A DNA stretch of 64,000 bases, taken from Eucommia ulmoides. Lineage: Eukaryota > Streptophyta > Magnoliopsida > Garryales > Eucommiaceae. This document shows positions 23,779 to 36,169 of the stretch, in pieces. Each line of letters starts with the position of its first letter. The stretch's first letter is position 1. The translations under genes and the position numbers were made by a program. The stretch covers positions 32,902,474 to 32,966,473 of the forward strand of contig CM028325.1 of NCBI GenBank assembly GCA_016647705.1, in the 5' to 3' direction. The notes below the pieces were generated by a model. The model was not told the origin of the DNA. It did no database searches and saw only the letters and a list, made by a program, of their open reading frames with translations.

Positions 23779-25350
23779 ATTACTATTGGAGGTGAGACAT
23801 CTATGTCATTTCTGAGAGAATTAAACCTTTAGCAGTCATACTCTTCGTGTTCATATATTCTCGGAAAAGCCTACTCAGATCACGCCTTGAGAACTACCAG
23901 TTTTGAGCATGAAGCACCGAAATATATATATATATTGAAATTATTTAAAAATTTCCTAATTTTTATTTTAATGTTAATACAATTAGATTTGGATTTACGA
24001 ATTGGATATCATATTGTGAGTTAAAATTTTACATTCCATTGCGTAGATTTGTCAATGTTAATATTGATCCCTTTAGGATAAAGGTTGAATCGGTTGAGGA
24101 GCTCCACAATGAATATAGGTAGTCCGAATTGAGCTCTCCCATCTACTACATCTTCGTAAAAAACTATTTTATCTGGTACAAACCATGCTCTTGGTGGATG
24201 GCTTTTGAAGGAAGTGACATTCCTACAGAATTAAGGATGTGATACCTCTTCAGGAGCTAGGCTAATTGTGCCTCAATCATTATGCTCCCATAATCCTAAG
24301 TGGAATCCTACGAAATCCTGCGATGGGCAGGCCTTAGGGTAGGAAAACAAAGTGGGGATTCCTCAACCCGAGTCGAGAGTATAGGTTGGGAAACTTCCTC
24401 CTGAGCTCTAGGCTACTTGGCCACATCAATAGGGTCGGGCCTCACGGAGGGCCCAACCCTTTTACTAACTTGGGGAGTTGAACTGATAGGAACAACCAAC
24501 ACAACCTCTTTATTAGAGTCAAAGCCAAGCCAGGTGACCATAGAACAAGAATCAAGCCTCTTAGGTATTGCCGTAGAAGGTGATCGGAGAAGAAAGAGAG
24601 AAAACATAAAATCACAGGAAAACAATGAGAGAATAAAAACAATGAGAAGAAAAAGGAGAAAACAAACCTAACCCTAAATCTATATGGATATGAATGAAGG
24701 AAAACCAAAATGAGAAAGTACATCTGATTAAAAAACAAGATCTTATCGAAAAGTACGTCAGATTAAAAAAATGAGATCTTATCGAAATTGAGATAAACAA
24801 TTGCTAGAGTCTGAAACGTCGTCATCGGAAAGCTTAGGAGCTCTCTTCAAAGTAGAAGGCAAGAAAGCTTGAAGATCGCTCAATAATCCCAGTGATGGGG
24901 TCCCTCCATTTAAATACCAAGATTTGCGCGGTAGGGAAATGTCTGTCGTCAAGCAAGGTGAAAAGACATCCTCTGTTCAATCATGCTAGGCATTAAACAT
25001 ATGGTAGGCTTTGGCTATGAATTTTGATCGGGCACCAGACTTGACGATGTGACCAACCAGATTCCATACCAAACACAACTCTCAAGATTTTGGTGAAGCC
25101 AACAATCAAATATTCTTGAGCACCTTCTACCTGCAACCTTAGGAATTGGGGGCATTTGATGAGGGAGTTTTTCTGACCAGCTCAAACGGTCGATATGTAC
25201 CAAGATCAAGGCATGTGATCCAATCACAAGCGATAACACACGTGCTAGGCGCATGGGCCCAAATTCTATTATTTAGTAACCAAGGATTATGTTCGGTAGC
25301 AAGGAGACTGTTGAAGACGTTATATTACCAAGCATGTAATTTGTCCTGAC
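23779..25350. other. Unassigned repeat-like sequence
   Basis: Two overlapping frames of modest length (24413-24671, both strands) match nothing I know. The part from about 24800 has the same run of features as 50990-51240 (a stretch with GGAATGTC or AATGTCTGTC followed by a low-copy LTR-like block), so it probably belongs to the dispersed LTR-like family noted at 25360-25800. Confidence 0.4.
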
Positions 25351-25359
25351 TAGGACTCG

Positions 25360-25800
25360 TGCACACATTATTGAAGGACCATCCTTGGAATAACTGAGGA
25401 TGGCCTAACGACATTTTTACCTCGGATCTTAACCTGAGTTCGGGAGCCATTACAACTACCTTATATATATATATATGGAAAGGACGGTTATCACAAAAAA
25501 TAATGGTTCATTAACCTCGTATCCCTCTAAATCAGGATATTGATGGGGATTGACCAAGATTCAGAGAAGATTTGTCTAACAAGTCTTGTCACACCAACAA
25601 ATACTACAAAGAGGGTCTAACTAGGTACATACACTTTACTGATTTTCATACCGGAGGTGCAACGTTGGTTGGCTTAGTTACGATGAATTATTTCCAAACT
25701 TAAAAGTTATATTTTAAATTTCGAGAACCATAACGATTCAAATTTTAACATTATCACTTACTAGCCAATAATAAGAAGACATGAGTTGTTACACAAACCT
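25360..25800. repeat. Old LTR-like dispersed repeat, copy 1
   Basis: It shares the run CTACAAAGAGGGTCTAACTA, the lead-in GGGGATTGACC and the tail GGAGGTGCAAC with 41750-42180. Weaker matches occur at 58258-58470 (AATACTACAAGCGAG, TAGAGGTGTAA). It contains a short (TA)n tract. The family is not identified. Confidence 0.5.
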
Positions 25801-26008
25801 TACACTAAAATTGCACTCCAATATATATATTAATTTTTTTTTCTAGGGTAAAGTGTGTCTGGGTCTATTTACGCAGAAATGTATCTCATCTTCACAATTC
25901 ATTTAAATAAGGGAAATTTATTGATTGTGTTTTTAACAAATCACTTTTAATATTTTGCTCAATTCTTTTTATTTTTAATTTTGTTTTTGATTAATATAGA
26001 GTTAATTT

Positions 26009-26803
26009 TGATGAGGGTATTTTCGAGCACCACTAAGTCAGTACATGAGACCTAAACACGTGTTCGTTCTCGTAGGGACATGGCCGCATTCCGAAATCCG
26101 TAGTTCCACACTAGAACATAGGCCGACCTTGACTCTTTCCTAGAATCTTCTTTGCTCTCAGGAAGGAGCAAGGTGTCTCGCAGGGACGTGCTGCCCGAAG
26201 CTCTACGCCGTGCCCTGGACGGCCAACTTCCGACACTCAACCGTTCAGCTCGACCGACTCTCTATTCTAGCTTGTTTCTCCCCTAGGACTACACGGATCT
26301 CCACTCTCCTTTACTAGCTCACTACCACAGGCTTAACAGAGGCCTGCGGGCTTCGCCAAATGAGCCCAAAAGCCCAATCCCAGTGATTATCTCTTAAAAA
26401 TCTCGGATTATCAGCTAAACATATGATTTTACCTAATTAACCGGTGTTTAGGCTTGACTAATCGTATCTAACGCCAATATATACCAGGGGTTATGCAAGC
26501 TCTAGGTATGCTTGATTATGCGCATGCATTGAGTTCACCTGCTTACTTAACGCATTTTTGTACCTTTTCTCTCAGAGCACTTATTTTCACGCCGAAAGGG
26601 CTTCACCGGGATAAATCCCAGTTTGAGCCTCCTGCAGGTACCACTATTTGAGGAGTAAGACTCTGGACATAGCAGGTCAGTTCTCCTAGGACCCAATATA
26701 GCTCACATGAAGAAATTTCAAACTATGGCTCCACCTCAACAGAAAGACATCTGTTATCCGACTGGACCATACTTGAAGTGTGTACTCATTTTATACATGA
26801 AGT
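26009..26803 (+). repeat. 5' LTR of the old Tat-like element
   Basis: It starts TGATGAGGGTATTTTCGAGC and ends near TTATACATGAAGT. It is homologous to 36170-36927 throughout. Many differences are C-to-T or G-to-A, as expected after long cytosine methylation. Confidence 0.85.
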
Positions 26804-26840
26804 TTTTGGCACCGTTTGTGGGAATCGTACAAAAACCTTC

Positions 26841-28209
26841 TGGTAGTGCGTAACTTACATCGCTACTTTATTCGCAAGTGTACAGGTCAAGTTTTAGCAT
26901 AGATTGTGAAGAGTAGGAGTTGTCGTATCCACAAGGATTGGATTAGATTATCGTTGAGTACTGTGAATGTCATAACCTAATTTTATTTAGGTGATAAAAA
27001 ATAGATTTTTATAATAATTATAAACTAAACCAATTATACTAATATACTAGTGTGACGTTTATGAGAATTTATTGCTTAGGGATTAATTTCGTTCACTTAA
27101 ACGTGTTTGTTTCAATCTAGTTTACATTAGCGGCATTCCAATCTATTCGACAATCTCGGTATCGTAAACTCATTCACTACCTCTCCCGAGTGTAAAGTGA
27201 ATGAATATGTGATTTCACGTCAACGTCGAAGTCCCCCTCGAGCGTCTATACGACATTTAGTCACATGAGTCTTGCCCCAACGTCATAGATTGCACATTTT
27301 CTAATGGCCTCCAGGGTCATTAGATCGCCGGATTGTGTTTAAACCCTAGTCTGAATTCGGTGTTACCTCTCCTGAGTATCAAATCATGTATTCTTAATAT
27401 ATCTAAACAAGCATATAAACATGAAATAACGGTAAACACAATCGAATAGACAAGAAAAATCATTAACAAAACATTGATTTATTCAAACAACGTTTTTATG
27501 AAGTACATCAAGCCTTAGACAATATACGTTTAGTTACACATGACCATAACCCTATATACAACTAGAAACAACCTAAACATATACAAAACAACCAACCAAA
27601 CAAAGAATAAAAGAGAGAAACGAGGAGAGTAGCCGTTATACGAAGATCCGTAACTAAACCCACTCTGAGAACCTTTTTTTTTCTTGGCCTTGATGATTTT
27701 CTTTTGGTTGGGTGCCTTGGAGCTCTCAAGACTCCCAAAACCGTCAACCATGTGTTTGGCGGCGAAAAGAATATATTTATAGGATCCAAAATATCAACAA
27801 AATATCCTAAAATATCTAAACTGTCTGGCGCCTGACCGCTGTAGCGGTGGAGAGGTCGGTAGGCTTCTGGCGGGTAACCGCTGCAACTGTGGTTTCACCG
27901 TTGCAGCGGTGGGGAGTTCAACAACTCTTTGCATTTTGACTGCTGCAGCGATGGGAGTTCAACAACTCTTTGTATTTTCACCACTGCAGCGGTGGATGTA
28001 GGTTCTGAAAATATATCTTTTTGCTTGTTTTCTCCACCGTTCTTCTACCAACTTGCTTGTTTATGGATCGTTTTAGTCCATTTTCACCCTAAATACCTGG
28101 TTTATAACAAAATAAATAAAAAACGTATTAAAATATATTAAAATGCTATAAAAATACTCAAAAACTACCAAAACTGGCTTGAGAATATATAGACAAATTA
28201 CACCTATCA
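26841..28209 (-). repeat. Left LTR of nested element copy 2
   Basis: This 1369-bp LTR holds the palindromic block at about 27835-28010 with the core ACCGCTGCAGCGGT and a repeated GGAGTTCAACAACTCTTTG segment. A purine tract on the minus strand (AAGTTTGAGGGTAT) borders it at 28210-28224. Confidence 0.85.
27835..28010. repeat. Palindrome array with ACCGCTGCAGCGGT core (left LTR)
   Basis: Five variants of the palindrome (such as ACCGCTGTAGCGGT and ACCACTGCAGCGGT) occur in units separated by GTTCAACAACTCTTTG. The core differs from the CCTAGG core of the solo LTR at 13856-15253 but sits in the same part of the LTR. Confidence 0.75.
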
Positions 28210-29799
28210 AATACCCTCAAACTTAGAATTTTTCTAGTCCTCAAGAAAAACACTCACACTAAAATAAAAAACACAACTAAATTAACTAACACAAAAACTA
28301 AACACGAAAAAAAAACATAAACTACCTAAATATAACGATATGCGAGTTTTGAATTCAACTATCGACCAAAACATTTTTCCCTCAACAACCCCCAATCATA
28401 TCAAGTTCTGAAGTAAAACGCACCATGTGATGTTCTATAATTTTGACATTTAATAATGGTAAATGCTATTCTAGATCCTTTCAACGTGTGTGTGCAAAAC
28501 TCAATAATATAACCATTTAAAGATCGTATTGGATTATCCACTAACAAAGCTCATGACTTTAAACCGTAAAGGATTAGGATATCCATACGCCTAACAGGGT
28601 TCCACTCTCCACTAATGTAGGCTAAATAGTTCATAAAGATCAAAATGATTTGGTTCGGTTTAGAACATGGCCAATGGTATATCGGGAATATAAAACAGGT
28701 TAACGTCGTTAACTTAACGATACCCAAGGCACAATGCTTGGCACATAATCACACTTGACCCCCATAGATTAATTCGAAACAATCCTAAACAAACATTTAA
28801 GAACGACGTACTCACTTGTCAGTAAAAACGGAAATTGAACTATATTTACATTTTTGTTAATTTTTTTTAACGTACCACACCCCCAAACTTATTTGATTAT
28901 TACAATTTCATAGGTGTGGTTAAAACGAAAGAAAAATGACAAGTGAATACTCAAATACCAAACCAATCAAAAGTTTGTCCTAAACCCAACCACTTACTTC
29001 TAGTAGCATACACGAATGCTAACTTGATTCACTCAAATTGTGCTTTCGGTTCAGCGATATAGGTTTGGAAAAAGTTCAATTGGTTAGGGTATTTGTTATG
29101 TGTTCAGAATTGAAACGGAATTATACGCTTTGACAGGGTAACGAGGGATAAACATATAGTATGGTAAGCTTCAAAGGCTCAAGTGAATCAAATGAATGCC
29201 TAAATCATGTCTCCTAAACTACCTATCCTAGGATTTCGCCTCAAGTTTCCCCCAGTCAGGTTCTAGAATCCTTAAAATTATCATGAATTTGGCTATTGGA
29301 TAATCGGCCTCAAATCAATTGGATAGCTAAACATTGAGTTTACGTGCTCGTGCAAATTAGGATCTACAATAACTTTCACCAAAACGACATGCTAAGTACA
29401 CAGAACACACATGAATGGGCATTACTCTTGACCTCGACAAACAATCAGGGGATAATATCATCATCGGGTAATGACCCAAATGAATGCAAAACTTAGCATA
29501 GAATAACCCATCCTACAAACATAAACACATCCTACACTAAACAAACATGCATAGAATAAAATTAAACTACCCAACTAACAAAAGAAAACATAATAGCATA
29601 CTACACATCACCCCAAACTTAAAACGGGCAGTGTCCACAACGACCCGATCATCGTTCTCAATAATTGAAATAAAGTATGCCGACGAAAGGGGTTTAGAAT
29701 ATGTACCTGGGAGGCGAGACAAGCTCGCCTTCGAATCAAGTCGGTAGTGATGTATCTAATTTATTTTAGACTTGGGTTGCCTCCCAAGAAGCGTGTGGT
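28210..29799 (-). other. Noncoding internal region of nested element copy 2
   Basis: It aligns with about 5700-7280 of copy 1. No domain was recognised. It contains GACTTGGGTTGCCTCCCAAG at 29770-29789, the Athila-type motif also seen in copy 1. Confidence 0.6.
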
Positions 29800-30805
29800 T
29801 TATTGTCCTTGGCCTGACACAAAGAAGGGCTCGTCAAAGAGCGACTTCCGCCCATAGTATGTGTCATACAACACAACGTATGGGTCTTGGTTCAGAATGC
29901 CCTCAAGACTGATGAGATTTGGCATTGTTTGGCCCATATTCTCAACGTAACTCATTGCCAGCTCATGTGCTTGGTAGGCATGAAAGAACGGTGCTAAAGG
30001 CGGCAAAGGACAAGTAAGCCACATCGGATCCTCATAAATGTGATCGTCTTGGATTGTTGGTGGCAACACTTCGTGCATCTCAAATAGCGAATAATCACAA
30101 GTGTTATCTTGTGATTTTTTCTCGTCTTCGAACTGACCCAAGTATCTCCAGCTTGTTTTCAGTTCCTCATGGTGGCTTTCAATGCATGTGGCGTTTGTGT
30201 CTCTTAGTGCTACCGTTTCGGACTCGGCCTCAATGAAGCAAAAAAGATAACCGATTTGCGTATGAAGAGACGTTACGATTGCATCGATTTCGGCACAGAT
30301 CGTCTCAATATTGTCAAAACGATCCTCGTGCTCATTTAGCCGGTTATTCGTTTCCCTCCAAAATGCCTAGCTCTCCCCCATAAATTCAACTAACATTTAT
30401 TCCAGAGAGGGAGAAGACTCAACATATTGGTCTGGGGTGTCAATCTATGGCTCCAAAATGGTGAGACTATCCCCCAAGCTTTGGTAGCTTGGTGAATAAT
30501 TTGAGACAGTGAAAATCGAACTTGGCTATGTCTTCCAATAATCAATAGGATTCCTCCACAGTTAGTTGGTTGAAAGAGGTGGTACCGTTTTCTCTTTCCA
30601 CCCATGTTCTGGTTGCGGCTAATAACCCGTCGAGGAAGTTCAGTAGTTGACACTCCATCGGGAAACGATGGTTTGGGAACCAAAACAGAAACTCTTTGTA
30701 TCGATCCCAAGCACAATAAAACAACTTGGAATCTCGTTGAAAGAAATGCATAAGCACTTGTTGATCTAACATCTTCAAGTACCCTGCAGGAAAACGAAAG
30801 TACAA
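29800..30805 (-). pseudogene. gag: Athila-like gag of nested element copy 2 (fossil)
   Basis: Segment 30542-30805 carries the same gag start as copy 1 (FFQRDSKLFYCAWDRYKEFL, then QLLNFLDGLLAATRTWVE). Segment 29800-30141 matches the C-terminal part, with DDHIYEDPMWLTCPLPPLAP shared with copy 1. Broken. Confidence 0.7.
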
Positions 30806-30886
30806 ACAAAAATTATAAACAAAATAAATGCCTAAATTAAAATCAAGTTATTTACTCACAATATCAATAACAATCTAAAAATCAAT

Positions 30887-30904
30887 TCCCCGGCAACGGT
30901 GCTA
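30887..30904 (-). other. Primer-binding site, Athila type
   Basis: The minus strand reads TAGCACCGTTGCCGGGG close to the LTR end, with a 5-base AAGTT gap. The site resembles the TGGCGCCGTTGCCGGGG primer site well known from Athila elements. Confidence 0.85.
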
Positions 30905-30909
30905 AAACT

Positions 30910-32244
30910 TGGTAGCGCATAAATTACATCGCTACTTTATCTGCAAGTGTACGGGTTAAGTTTTAGTATAGATTGAGAAGAGTAGGGGTTATCGTATCCA
31001 CAGGGATTGGATTAGATTATCGTTGAGTACCGCGATTGTTATAACCTAAATTTATTTTGGCGATAAAAAATAGGTTTTTATAATAATTATAAACTAAACT
31101 AATTAAACTAACTATACTAATATACTAGTATGACGATTATGGCAAATTATGCCTAGAGATTAACTTCATTCATTTAAACATGTTCGTTTTAATATAGTTT
31201 ACATTAACGGCATTCCAATCTATTCGACAATCTCAGTATCGTAAACTGACTCATTACCTCTTCCGAGTGTAAAGTGAATGAATATGTGACTTCACGTCAA
31301 CGCCAAAGTCCCCCTCGAGCATCTATACGACACTTAGTCACATGAGTCTTGCCCTAACGTCATGGATTGCACATTTTCTAATGCCCTCTCAGGTCATTAG
31401 ATCATCGCGTTGTGTTTAAACCCTAGTCTGAATCTGGGGTTACCTCCCCCCAGTGTCAAACCCCATGTTCTCAATATATCTAAACAAGCATATAAACGTG
31501 GAAGAACGATATATACAATCGAATAGACCAGAACAACCGTTAACAAAATATTGATTTATTCAAACAACGTTTTTATGAAGTACATCAAGCCCTAGACAAT
31601 ATATGTTTAGCTACACATGGCCATATCCATATATACAACTAGAAACAAGCTAAACATATACAAAATAACCAACCAAACTAAGAAATAAAATAGAGAAATG
31701 AGTAGACGTTATCCGAAGATCCGATGCCAAAATCGCTCCGAGAACGTTTCATCTTATTTGCCTTGATTATCTTCTCTTGGTTGGATGTGCCTTGGAGCTC
31801 TCAAGACTCCCAAAAACATCAACCTTGTGTTTAGGGGCGAATAGACGATATTTATAGGATCCAAAATACCAACAAAATATCCTAAAATATCTAAACTGTC
31901 TAGCGCCTGACTGCTGTAGCGGTGGAGAGGTCGGTAGGCTTCTAGCGGGTGATCGCTATAGTGGTGGTTTCACCGTTACAGCGATAGAAAGTTCAACAAC
32001 TCTCTGAATTTTCACCGCTGTAGCAGCGGATACAGGTTCTGAAAATATATCTTTTTGCTCGTTTTCTCTACCGTTATTCCACCGATTTGCTCGTTTATGG
32101 ACCGTTTTAGTCTCTTTTCACCCCAAATACTTGGTTTATAACAAAACAAATAAAAACGTATTAAAATATATTAAAATGCTATACAAAATACTCAAAAAAC
32201 TACCAAAACCAACTTGAAAATATATAGACAAATTACACCTATCA
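30910..32244 (-). repeat. Right LTR of nested element copy 2
   Basis: This 1335-bp LTR starts TGGTAGCGCATAAATTACAT. The palindromic block at about 31905-32040 is shorter and more decayed than in the left LTR. Confidence 0.85.
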
Positions 32245-33151
32245 CTTTCTCCTGATCGCTGGTCTCTGCTCAACTGAGTCTGGATGATCACAAGGTCTAG
32301 TTGGAAAGATAGACACTAGACAGAAGAATTAAAAATATCGAAAACTCCAAGGCCACACCCCCAAGCTCCTACCAATGAGGAAAACTTCCCCCCTAGGAGC
32401 AAGTAGGGCCATTTACGAACCGCAGAGGCATCTCGGATTGATCTTCTTGAGTGCCAGATGGTCGAGTTCAAGTCATGTGTACAACTCTTTCTTGCGCGCT
32501 TACCATTGCCCCCTGCCTAAGGGGGACCAGCTCTCTAGGCTGTAGGGCCCAAGAAGTGACCCCTAGACTGCGATGTTCGTATGGAATCTCTGAATGGGCA
32601 CACGCCTAGGTACCGCCCTCCGCTTTGCAACCACGATTTTGTAGGACTAGAGAGCCCCCCGACAATGTTGAGATCCCCACCTCCTCTAGTGTGCAGACAT
32701 GTAGCTAAAGACCTATTAATGTCCCCTGATGGTCGAGTTCCTTATCGTCTAACTAGGTCCGATTTTAAGGAATAGCGTAAATATGAAGTCGGCTCTTATT
32801 TGTCTTTCTCGTCATTCTATGGTCCAAGCTATGGGCATAGTCGTATACAGGGGGAGCTTCGAGCAGGGGGTAGTGAAACATCGCTTGGTTGACATTAAAG
32901 CCTGCCTTTAAGAGGTGAGCGGAGGCCAGGCAAGATAAGACATTATTATGGAGGTGAGGTCTCCGTATAGTAGGACGTCAGATCCTATTGACCACCTGTC
33001 CATGTTTAAATCTCATATGGACATGCAGGTGGCCTTTTTAGCTCTGCGGTGCAGAGCCTTTCCCATTACCCTTACAGGTATTATGTGGTCTTGGTTCTAG
33101 GGTCTGAGGTCGGTATCCATCTCTACATTCAAGAAGCTCGAGCAGTTATTC

Positions 33152-33517
33152 TTGGTTCTTTTCAGCCGCTCCCGATCGAGGCTGAAAATTATGGCTCATA
33201 TTCTCATTCTTCGACAAGAGCCCACTGAATCTTTGGAGGACTACGTTGAACGCTTCAACCGAAAAATAAATGCATGCGACGACCTCCCTGAGAGTGTAGC
33301 ACTTAATTCCTTTGTTGACGGGCTTCGGCATCAGAGTTTGTCTTATGACCTCTGCTCCAACCCTGTTTACACTCTCGATCAAACTCTGGATCATGAGACT
33401 AGGTTCCATGGTGCTGACTTCCGTGCTGTAACTAGGAGGGCAAGGGAAGGAGTGAACAAGCTGAGGGAGCCAAGGGATAAATGTCCAAATCAAGCCCAAG
33501 GCTTGAGAAGATTATGA
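33152..33517 (+). CDS. gag: Gag (capsid-like) fragment of the old Tat-like element, fossil
   Basis: This open stretch carries the plant gypsy gag signature QEPTESLEDYVERFNRKI, then LPESVALNSFVDGLRHQSLS and SNPVYTLDQTLD. These match the retrotransposon gag domain of Tat-type elements. The frame at 33481-33702 may hold the region that follows. No zinc knuckle or pol was found downstream. Confidence 0.75.
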   Translation: MVLFSRSRSRLKIMAHILILRQEPTESLEDYVERFNRKINACDDLPESVALNSFVDGLRHQSLSYDLCSNPVYTLDQTLDHETRFHGADFRAVTRRAREGVNKLREPRDKCPNQAQGLRRL

Positions 33518-33959
33518 GATTAAGGGAGATTAGGATCTATGCCGGGGAACAGGAGGCCACTTCCTCTCCAAGGACGTCACCAACCAGGGTTCACTCATTT
33601 CACGGCCTTGGGTTTTCGCAAAAAACTCAGGGTATAATTTTTTCCCTCCTTCGTTGCCCTAAGGAGGAGGCTGGCTGGGAGATCAACGAACAAGTACTGT
33701 GAATTCCCCTAAGACCGGTGCCACTTTATAGAAAATTGCCTCCAGCTCCGACAAGGGATTGAAGTTCTTATTCGAAAAGGCTATCTCGGGAACTATGTTT
33801 GGGGAGGAAATCAGGAGCAGTCCAGTGAGGATGAATCTCAGGAAGAGCCTCAGTCCTAGAAAAAATGGGAGAACCGTGGCCGTACACTGTCTCGGGGGCC
33901 TGAGGCTAGGGATGATCACCAACGCGTGGATAATGAAATCAACATCATCTATGGAGGAT

Positions 33960-34170
33960 TAAGCTCCAGGGACGTACAGAGTCACCAGGGCCGCATGTCT
34001 AAGCACAAACGATCTTGAAACAAAGTAAGGTGTGCCACTCAGCCACTCGTGGAACGTTGACCATCTAAAAAACTACTTCTATAGGGATGATTTACCTTTG
34101 TAAATAACTTCTGGATTGTACAGTACCATGGTTTTTGTGCAATATACCTTGTGTTCTCTCCGGTAAACTT
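33960..34170 (+). other. Internal noncoding part of the old Tat-like element
   Basis: No domain was recognised. It lies between the gag remnant and an 80-bp tandem repeat. Confidence 0.5.
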
Positions 34171-34410
34171 CATTCTGACCCTTAGAGTCGCAGATGATTC
34201 TTGTGATCAACATCCCGGCTCGCGGTGTTGCAAGTGATTCTCCTTAGCGACATTTTGACCTCCTGCGTTGTGGATGATTCTCCAAATCAATATCCCAGCT
34301 CCTAGTGTGGCAAATGATTCTCCTCAGCAGCATTCTGACCCCCTGAGTCGTGGATGATTCTCCAAATCAATATCCCGACTCTTGGCATCGCGGATGACTC
34401 TCCACAAGCC
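34171..34410. repeat. Tandem repeat, 80-bp unit, three copies
   Basis: Units start CATTCTGACC at 34171, 34251 and 34331, exactly 80 bases apart. Each unit contains GATGATTCT and AATGATTCTC half-repeats about 40 bases apart, so the unit probably arose by doubling. Confidence 0.9.
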
Positions 34411-35559
34411 TCATCCCAGTGCTCAACGTCAAGGGTGATAACCAGACCCTCTCCGGAGGTCAATAGTCCGTACTAAAAAAAAGACCATGGTCATTCGCTA
34501 AGGGTAGGGCATTGATCAGGTTTGAGGGCCTACAACTAAGTACCTTTCCCCACCAGTAGTTTATAAGTCTGGTATTTTAAAGGGGAAGATGCTCCTGCAT
34601 GGACTAAATGGAGATAACTTAAAATGGTTCTTGAAATGGAGAACTTCTTCATGATCGGCCATGGGGGACCAACCGTCGTGTTGCGCCCTTGCGAACCGAG
34701 AGGACCAAAAACCCTAAGAAACCCTTCTCCTAAGTCCGCCACACGATTTCCTTACAATCAACCCGTGTCCCGGACTAGGGGGCTAATAGTCCATGGTCTT
34801 GGGTAGAGACGGGAAATTTTTTCAAAATTTTACAACTCTGAAAACAGTACCAAGCAGAAAGCAGCTTGGCAAAATCGTCCGGAAGAAGTAGACTCTAAAG
34901 TAACTTGGCTATGCCGCTCGGAAGCTTACATGCTCGCGCGCAGGGAAGAATGAATAAGTGAAAATGAGTCTACAAAATCCTAAGTGCTGAAGAAGCGATG
35001 GTTCGGAGCTTAGTCCTCCCTGCTCTCGTTATGAAGGGCGTCCGTGCCAGGAGAAGCGGCTTCAAGTTTGCCCTCCTCAAGGGCCCCTTTGTTAGCACTG
35101 TCCTCCCCAATATCTCCTTGCCCAGTGCCTTTATGCTCGGCACCGTCCCCCGTCTATGAGAACTCTAACTCCACAAGGCTGATGGAGAAATTAGGATATA
35201 GGCAGTAGATAGCCGTCATGGTCATCCCCTCCAAAGGCGCTGTCCAAGGGTTTAGTATTAGCGCCCTGTGACTGGCATCATTAAGTGTTACTCCTAGTCG
35301 ACAGGGTCTAAATGGAGACATTCTGAAGGCATTGTCAAAATCCCTCGAAGTCTCCAAGCTGAAATAAATGACCAACTTTATTGATCCATAGTGCAAGGTG
35401 AGCCAGTGATCAAAACTCCAAAGTGAAATGGTGGACAAGGTTTAGTGGGGCAAAAAAATTGTCAAGATGATAATCAAGCCCCAGGAATTGATCAAAGTAA
35501 AGCTCAAGATTCAGGGGCTTCAAAAGAGACGAGTTGGTGCTGCTTGGCAACACCACGTA
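34411..35559 (+). other. Rest of the Tat-like element internal region, no pol found
   Basis: Some modest frames exist (34536-34806, 35154-35438), but none shows reverse transcriptase, integrase, protease or RNase H motifs. Their composition does not suggest coding. Confidence 0.5.
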
Positions 35560-35680
35560 TAGTGGTGCGTAACGCGCCAGCTGCGTGCATGCGTACCACT
35601 AAATGGCGCACTGTCGGCGCGCCGGCTGGCCCTAAACAAAGGGCCAGCAACAGCCCCGGCCAGCTGGTTAACCGCCATGG
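35560..35680. repeat. GC-rich hairpin-prone segment
   Basis: Short inverted repeats crowd here (GTACCACT against AGTGGTGC, GCGCGCCGGC, GGCCC..GGGCC). It is far more GC-rich than its surroundings. It may be a folded RNA region of the element (inference). Confidence 0.5.
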
Positions 35681-35815
35681 GGACTGAACACTATTTTGTG
35701 GGCGTGCTTACCTTACTTCCTTACCCTTCCGCGGCACTCACCCCCTGAGACTCGTCTTTATTTTCTCTATGGTGAAGGGCGGTTTGTGTTCGGGATTTGT
35801 TCACGGTCAAAACGT

Positions 35816-36061
35816 GTGTCGCCCAAAAAATTGATGAAATTCGGGGTCTCCTTGCAGCGCTACCTGATCGCTGGACCCTAGCCATATGGGGGCCTATTTC
35901 AAATTAGCTCTTTAGAAAAAGTTAACCATGGGAAAAATATCTTCTAAAAAATCGAAGAAATTCGGGGTCGCCCTGTCGTGCTACCTGACCCCGGATCCCG
36001 GCCGTATAGGGGCGTATTTCAAATTAGCTCATAAAAAAAAGTTAACTATTGGAAAAATGTC
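35816..36061. repeat. Tandem duplication, 121-bp unit, two copies
   Basis: GAAATTCGGGGTC occurs at 35836 and 35957, 121 bases apart, and both copies continue through GCTACCTGA, TATTTCAAATTAGCTC and AAAGTTAAC. The duplication lies about 110 bp before the 3' LTR. Confidence 0.9.
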
Positions 36062-36169
36062 GACCAGAGGTGTTTCTCGTATTTTGAAGTCTCTAGGTTA
36101 CTCGTTCCAGCCAGAAATTGATATCCTTGACCGTCTCGCTTCCCTTGCCACACAAGACTAGGGGGCAAT

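Larger units (their letters stand above)
26841..32244 (-). mobile_element. Nested gag-only Athila-like LTR retrotransposon, copy 2
   Basis: The element starts TGGTAGTGCG and ends ACACCTATCA on the plus strand. Flanks are CCTTC (26836-26840) and CTTTC (32245-32249), a target duplication with one mismatch. It sits just after the primer site of the Tat-like element. LTRs are 26841-28209 and 30910-32244; the internal region is 2.7 kb. The minus-strand primer site TAGCACCGTTGCCGGGG (30887-30904) is the classic Athila form and sets the orientation. Gag parts are at 29800-30141 and 30542-30805. No pol domain is seen. LTRs differ by about one base in ten by eye, so it is younger than its host element. 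Structurally complete at both ends, with a broken gag (a few breaks). Confidence 0.9.

Noticed and set aside
24413-24671. Overlapping open frames of 70-98 codons on both strands
   Set aside because: They shadow each other, match nothing I know and sit in repeat-like sequence; kept as unassigned.
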